Assembly: GCF_036226605.1 (NCBI RefSeq)
Contig: NZ_CP109000.1
Coordinates: 806,001-870,000 of the forward strand
Origin: Streptomyces sp. NBC_00704
GTDB lineage: Bacteria; Actinomycetota; Actinomycetes; Streptomycetales; Streptomycetaceae
Direction of reading: 5' to 3'
Length of the DNA stretch: 64,000 nucleotides
The notes under the pieces were generated by a model that made no database searches, was not told the DNA's origin, and saw nothing but the letters and a program-made list of their open reading frames with translations. Below, piece after piece: positions 61,440 to 64,000 of this stretch; the first letter of the stretch is position 1, and every line of letters begins with the position of its first letter. The translations under genes were made by a program, and so were the position numbers.

Positions 61440-61465
61440 CCGGCCCTCAACGAGGAATCCTTGCC

Positions 61466-61948
61466 ATGACCGCCCTCGCCCCAACACAGCCCCTCACCCC
61501 GTCCGAACAGCGCATCGCCCAGCACGTGATCAAGGGCCTGGACGCTCGCGAGATCGCAGCCGCCACCCAGCTCAAGCCGAACACCGTGCACTCCACGCTG
61601 CGCACCGTGCGATGGAAGCTGGCCTGTCCCGAACGCTGCTCCCTCGCCGTCGTCGCCCACCGTCTTCTCGACTCCGGCCAGGTCACCGCCCCGACACCGC
61701 CACGCCCCGCTCCGGATCTCAGCCCCGAGCAGATCAGCCTGCTCAAGGCCGCCGCCGAACACACCCTGCCCCGCGACATCGCCCTCGCCGCCGGCCTCGC
61801 CCCGGCCGACCTACGCGACGCACTCGACCAACTCCACGCCGCCACAGGAGCACAGGACACCACCGAACTGGTGGTCCTGGCGCACAGCTGGCAGCTGCTA
61901 CCGGCCGAGCAAGCCGCCCACGCGACGCGAAGCGGGGCAACCCAGTGA
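61466..61948 (+). CDS. Protein with two tandem LuxR-like helix-turn-helix domains
   Basis: Small protein of 160 residues built only of DNA-binding-like domains. The first (about 8-70) is a LuxR-type HTH: LTPSEQRIAQHVIKGLDARE, IAAATQLKPNTVHSTLRTVR. The second (about 79-145) follows the same pattern more loosely: LSPEQISLLKAAAEHTLPRD, IALAAGLAPADLRDALDQLH. There is no receiver or sensor domain. It may bind a two-part operator or partner the conservon. It is coupled to the next gene by GTGA. Confidence 0.75.
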   Translation: MTALAPTQPLTPSEQRIAQHVIKGLDAREIAAATQLKPNTVHSTLRTVRWKLACPERCSLAVVAHRLLDSGQVTAPTPPRPAPDLSPEQISLLKAAAEHTLPRDIALAAGLAPADLRDALDQLHAATGAQDTTELVVLAHSWQLLPAEQAAHATRSGATQ

Positions 61949-62595
61949 CCCGCCCCACGACCCCCACGGCCAGCGAGGACCGGTCCGTCCCCGTCTCGTT
62001 CACGCAGACGCCGCCGGCCGCCATCTACGAGATGCGCATGCTGAGCACCGCGGCCGAGCGCGAGGAAGCCGCCGCCCTCGTCCAGGACCGCCAGCGCTGG
62101 CTCACCCTGCACAGCCTGCCCGTACCCGCCCGGGCCGACATCCCCGCGCAGTTCCGCGAGGCGCAGACCATGCCCGCCGGACTGTTCGAGGACGGGAGGC
62201 TGCTGGCCTGCATGATCCCCGAGCACGACCCCGACCTCGGATGGGCTCAGGGGCCGTGCCTCTTCCTCCACAGCGTCCACACCCTGCCCGGCCAGTCCGA
62301 CGACATCACCCGCCTGATCACCCTGTGGGCGTCCGACTTCGCCGCCCGACTCGACCTCCCTGTCGTACGGGCCGAGACCCTGGCCCGCCACGCCCTCGAA
62401 GCCGAACCCCTCGCTGCCCTCCTGCGTCGGCTCACCGACACCGGCTGGGACGTGTGCGGATCCGGCTCCGGACGCGACGGTGATCGAGTTGCCCGCCTCG
62501 AACTCCCCGCCGAGCCCCGTCCCGGGCTCAGCGCGCTGATCAGCTGCCAGGTCCACGCGCCTCAGCAGGCCCCGGATGCTCGGAGCAACGCGTGA
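61945..62595 (+). CDS. GNAT-like hypothetical protein
   Basis: Protein of 216 residues. The order of elements (YEMRMLSTAAEREEAAALVQ, then LFEDGRLLACMI, LFLHSVHTLPGQ and DITRLITLWASDFAARLDLP) fits a GNAT N-acyltransferase fold, but the acetyl-CoA loop is not canonical (VHTLPGQSDDI), so the call is tentative. GTG 61945 overlaps the previous stop, and its end overlaps the DUF6624 gene (GTGA). Confidence 0.6.
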   Translation: MTRPTTPTASEDRSVPVSFTQTPPAAIYEMRMLSTAAEREEAAALVQDRQRWLTLHSLPVPARADIPAQFREAQTMPAGLFEDGRLLACMIPEHDPDLGWAQGPCLFLHSVHTLPGQSDDITRLITLWASDFAARLDLPVVRAETLARHALEAEPLAALLRRLTDTGWDVCGSGSGRDGDRVARLELPAEPRPGLSALISCQVHAPQQAPDARSNA

Positions 62596-63167
62596 CAACC
62601 GACGAACCGCAGCGGCCCGACCTCGCCCGCGAGCTGATCGCCCGCGCCACGGAATCGGCCGCACACCGGGCCAAGCGCGTGCGCGACCAGCTCGACGCCG
62701 TCCAACTCGGACAAGGCCGGCACACCGACCACGCCAACACCAAGGTGCTGCGCCGCATCCTGGCCGACCACGACTGGCCCGGCCACCGCCTCGTCGGCCC
62801 CGACGCGGCCCGCGCCGCCTGGAGTATCGCCCTGCACAGCGACGACGAACCCGACTTCCAGCGCGCCGCCGCCACCCTGCTGGGACGTGCGGTCCAGGCC
62901 GGCGACGCACTGGTCCAACACTGGGCGCACCTGCACGACCGCACCCTCATCACCAGCGGGCGAGACCAGGAGTACGGCACCCAGCTCCTGCTGCGCGCCG
63001 ACGGCATCGAACTGTGCCCGCTGCGCGCGCCGGAGTCAGTCGACGCACGCAGGGCCACCGTCGGTCTGCCGCCGATCGCCGTCGCGCTGAAGACAGTGCG
63101 CCGCCGGTACACCCCCTACGGCTCTGCCGATGAGGCCCCGACCGTCGTCCTCGCGGGGGCCGCGTGA
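62592..63167 (+). CDS. DUF6624-like protein
   Basis: Protein of 191 residues. The core (about 25-150) matches my memory of DUF6624 proteins: DHANTKVLRRILADHDWPGH, VGPDAARAAWSIALHSDDEP, FQRAAATLLGRAVQAGDALV, HLHDRTLITSGRDQEYGTQL. The family is helical and of unknown function. It is coupled on both sides by GTGA overlaps. Confidence 0.7.
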   Translation: MTTDEPQRPDLARELIARATESAAHRAKRVRDQLDAVQLGQGRHTDHANTKVLRRILADHDWPGHRLVGPDAARAAWSIALHSDDEPDFQRAAATLLGRAVQAGDALVQHWAHLHDRTLITSGRDQEYGTQLLLRADGIELCPLRAPESVDARRATVGLPPIAVALKTVRRRYTPYGSADEAPTVVLAGAA

Positions 63168-63238
63168 AGAAGCGGAACCCCAAGTTCTCGACCAGTCGGT
63201 CTCACGGCCGCAACTCCGCTCTTCGAAAGGATCGTTGA
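63164..63238 (+). CDS. Possible 24-residue basic peptide
   Basis: GTG 63164 overlaps the DUF6624 stop (GTGA) and the frame closes at 63238, three bases before the DUF6082 start. The product (MKKRNPKFSTSRSHGRNSAL plus RKDR) is strongly basic. The AAGGA used by DUF6082 lies inside it, so it may serve to carry ribosomes into that gene rather than make a working peptide. Confidence 0.35.
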   Translation: MKKRNPKFSTSRSHGRNSALRKDR

Positions 63239-63241
63239 CGC

Positions 63242-63709
63242 ATGAAGCTCACCACCGCCGTTCTCGCTGCCGGTGTTGCAGTCTCCCTCACCACCGCCAT
63301 GGTCGGAGCGGCCCGGCTCCGGCAGGACGCACGACACCAGGCCGAGCGAAACGAGGCGCTGCTCGCGGGCAACCAGATCGACTGGCTGGCGCAGATGTCC
63401 ACCAATCCCGATCTCGCCAAGCTCTGGAAGCCGGAGGACATGGAGGCCGAGGAGTACATGCAGCTCATGTCGGCCAACCGGCTCATCTGCGCGCTCAGTC
63501 TGCGCGACCGCCTCGGCTTCGTCCCGAAGGGGCACCTGCCCTTCTTCGCGGCCTGGATCATGAAGAGCGACGTCAGCCGACGGTACTGGAAGCGGTTCGG
63601 TGACCTCCGCGCCCAGGAGGCCGAGGGAGACGAGCGCGCCGAGCGGTTCACGAACGCTCTGGACCGGGCCGCTCAAGCCCGTTCGCACGAACACACCGCA
63701 GCCGCCTGA
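63242..63709 (+). CDS. DUF6082-like membrane-anchored protein
   Basis: Protein of 155 residues with an N-terminal membrane helix or signal anchor (about 3-23) and a helical domain resembling DUF6082: IDWLAQMSTNPDLAKLWKPE, ANRLICALSLRDRLGFVPKG, HLPFFAAWIMKSDVSRRYWK. Function unknown; the family is recurrent near Streptomyces regulatory and secondary-metabolite genes. It is followed after 39 bp by the pterin synthase gene. Confidence 0.75.
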   Translation: MKLTTAVLAAGVAVSLTTAMVGAARLRQDARHQAERNEALLAGNQIDWLAQMSTNPDLAKLWKPEDMEAEEYMQLMSANRLICALSLRDRLGFVPKGHLPFFAAWIMKSDVSRRYWKRFGDLRAQEAEGDERAERFTNALDRAAQARSHEHTAAA

Positions 63710-63748
63710 AGAAGAGGCTGCCTCGCCCTCAACTCGTGAAGGAACTCC

Positions 63749-64000
63749 GTGGACTTCAGTGCTGTTCCACTACCGCCCGGCGACTTCACCATCGGGAAGA
63801 CGTTCAACTTCGAGGCTGGCCACCGGCTTCCCGGGCTGCCGGACGAGCACAAGTGCTCGCGCCAGCACGGGCACAGCTACGAGGTCGAGGTCATCCTCAC
63901 CGCACCCTCGCTGGAGGAGCCCGGCTTCGTCGCCGACTTCGGGGCGCTCGCTCCGTTCAAAGAGTTCCTGAACACCGAACTCGACCATTACAACCTGCAC
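63749..64000 (+). CDS. queD: 6-carboxytetrahydropterin synthase-like protein (partial, runs off the window)
   Basis: First 84 codons of a QueD/PTPS-family enzyme; family members convert 7,8-dihydroneopterin triphosphate to 6-carboxy- or 6-pyruvoyl-tetrahydropterin. Zinc ligands are visible in FNFEAGHRLPG and in RQHGHSYEVEV, with the catalytic Cys just before them (HKCSRQHGH). GFVADFGAL and LDHYNLH also fit. GTG 63749 has AAGGA upstream. In Streptomyces it may make a 7-deazaguanine precursor for queuosine or a nucleoside-like natural product; the neighbours that would decide lie outside. Confidence 0.88.
   Translation, partial: MDFSAVPLPPGDFTIGKTFNFEAGHRLPGLPDEHKCSRQHGHSYEVEVILTAPSLEEPGFVADFGALAPFKEFLNTELDHYNLH

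Overview
The window looks like a piece of a Streptomyces (or very close relative) chromosome. The evidence is very high G+C with G/C at third codon positions, many GTG starts, genes coupled by ATGA/GTGA overlaps, two conservon (cvn) operons, a type B L31, an F420-dependent oxidoreductase and families such as DUF742, DUF5709, DUF6082 and DUF6415. From memory, the order L31 ... xylA-xylB-xylR ... aldehyde dehydrogenase resembles the SCO1150-SCO1174 part of S. coelicolor; I could not check this.

Layout. 0.1-7.5 kb: flavin monooxygenase-like protein, a short MltG, an ABC exporter with a divergent MarR regulator and operator, a dicarboxylate symporter and an L,D-transpeptidase-like lipoprotein. 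7.8-17.5 kb: a two-gene heterodimeric ABC transporter with one degenerate ATP site, an 81-bp tandem repeat, DUF5709, type B L31, a YdjM-like membrane protein, a Ski2-like helicase and TesB. 17.5-25 kb: DUF6397 and conservon 1 (cvnA-B-C-D plus a detached second cvnB) with an MHYT membrane protein. 25-31.5 kb: methyltransferase, alpha/beta hydrolase, PadR, and an mpaB (DUF2236) gene split by a 3.15-kb element. 31.5-46.4 kb: small unknown genes, a SNF2 helicase with a SWIM protein, the xylose locus xylA/xylB/xylR, an array of tandem 18-bp hairpins, and a GAF regulator with its aldehyde dehydrogenase. 46.4-49.1 kb: remnant of a second, tyrosine-integrase element with relatively low G+C. 49.2-53.5 kb: CutA, two helix-turn-helix/TPR-type regulators, an RsbW-like ATPase and TrmO. 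53.7-64 kb: one long co-directional run of tightly spaced genes from DUF6415 through a GH15 glycoside hydrolase, conservon 2 (cvnA-B-C-D and two P450s), a double-HTH protein, a GNAT-like protein, DUF6624, DUF6082 and a 6-carboxytetrahydropterin synthase that runs off the end.

The most interesting system is the element at 28160-31310. Its large serine integrase inserted it into mpaB. Both junctions can be read to the base: removing the element across a shared AG dinucleotide rebuilds an in-frame mpaB of about 299 codons, and joining the element ends rebuilds an attP with perfect 7-bp inverted arms. attP lies inside the 3' end of the integrase gene. In the circle the integrase would gain a different C-terminus and stop just before the ribosome-binding site of four coupled cargo genes: a coiled-coil protein, 24-aa and 37-aa membrane peptides and an HNH endonuclease. 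Integration therefore cuts the operon apart, and excision would reconnect the cargo to the integrase transcript. I infer a self-contained circular operon whose cargo is excision-dependent.
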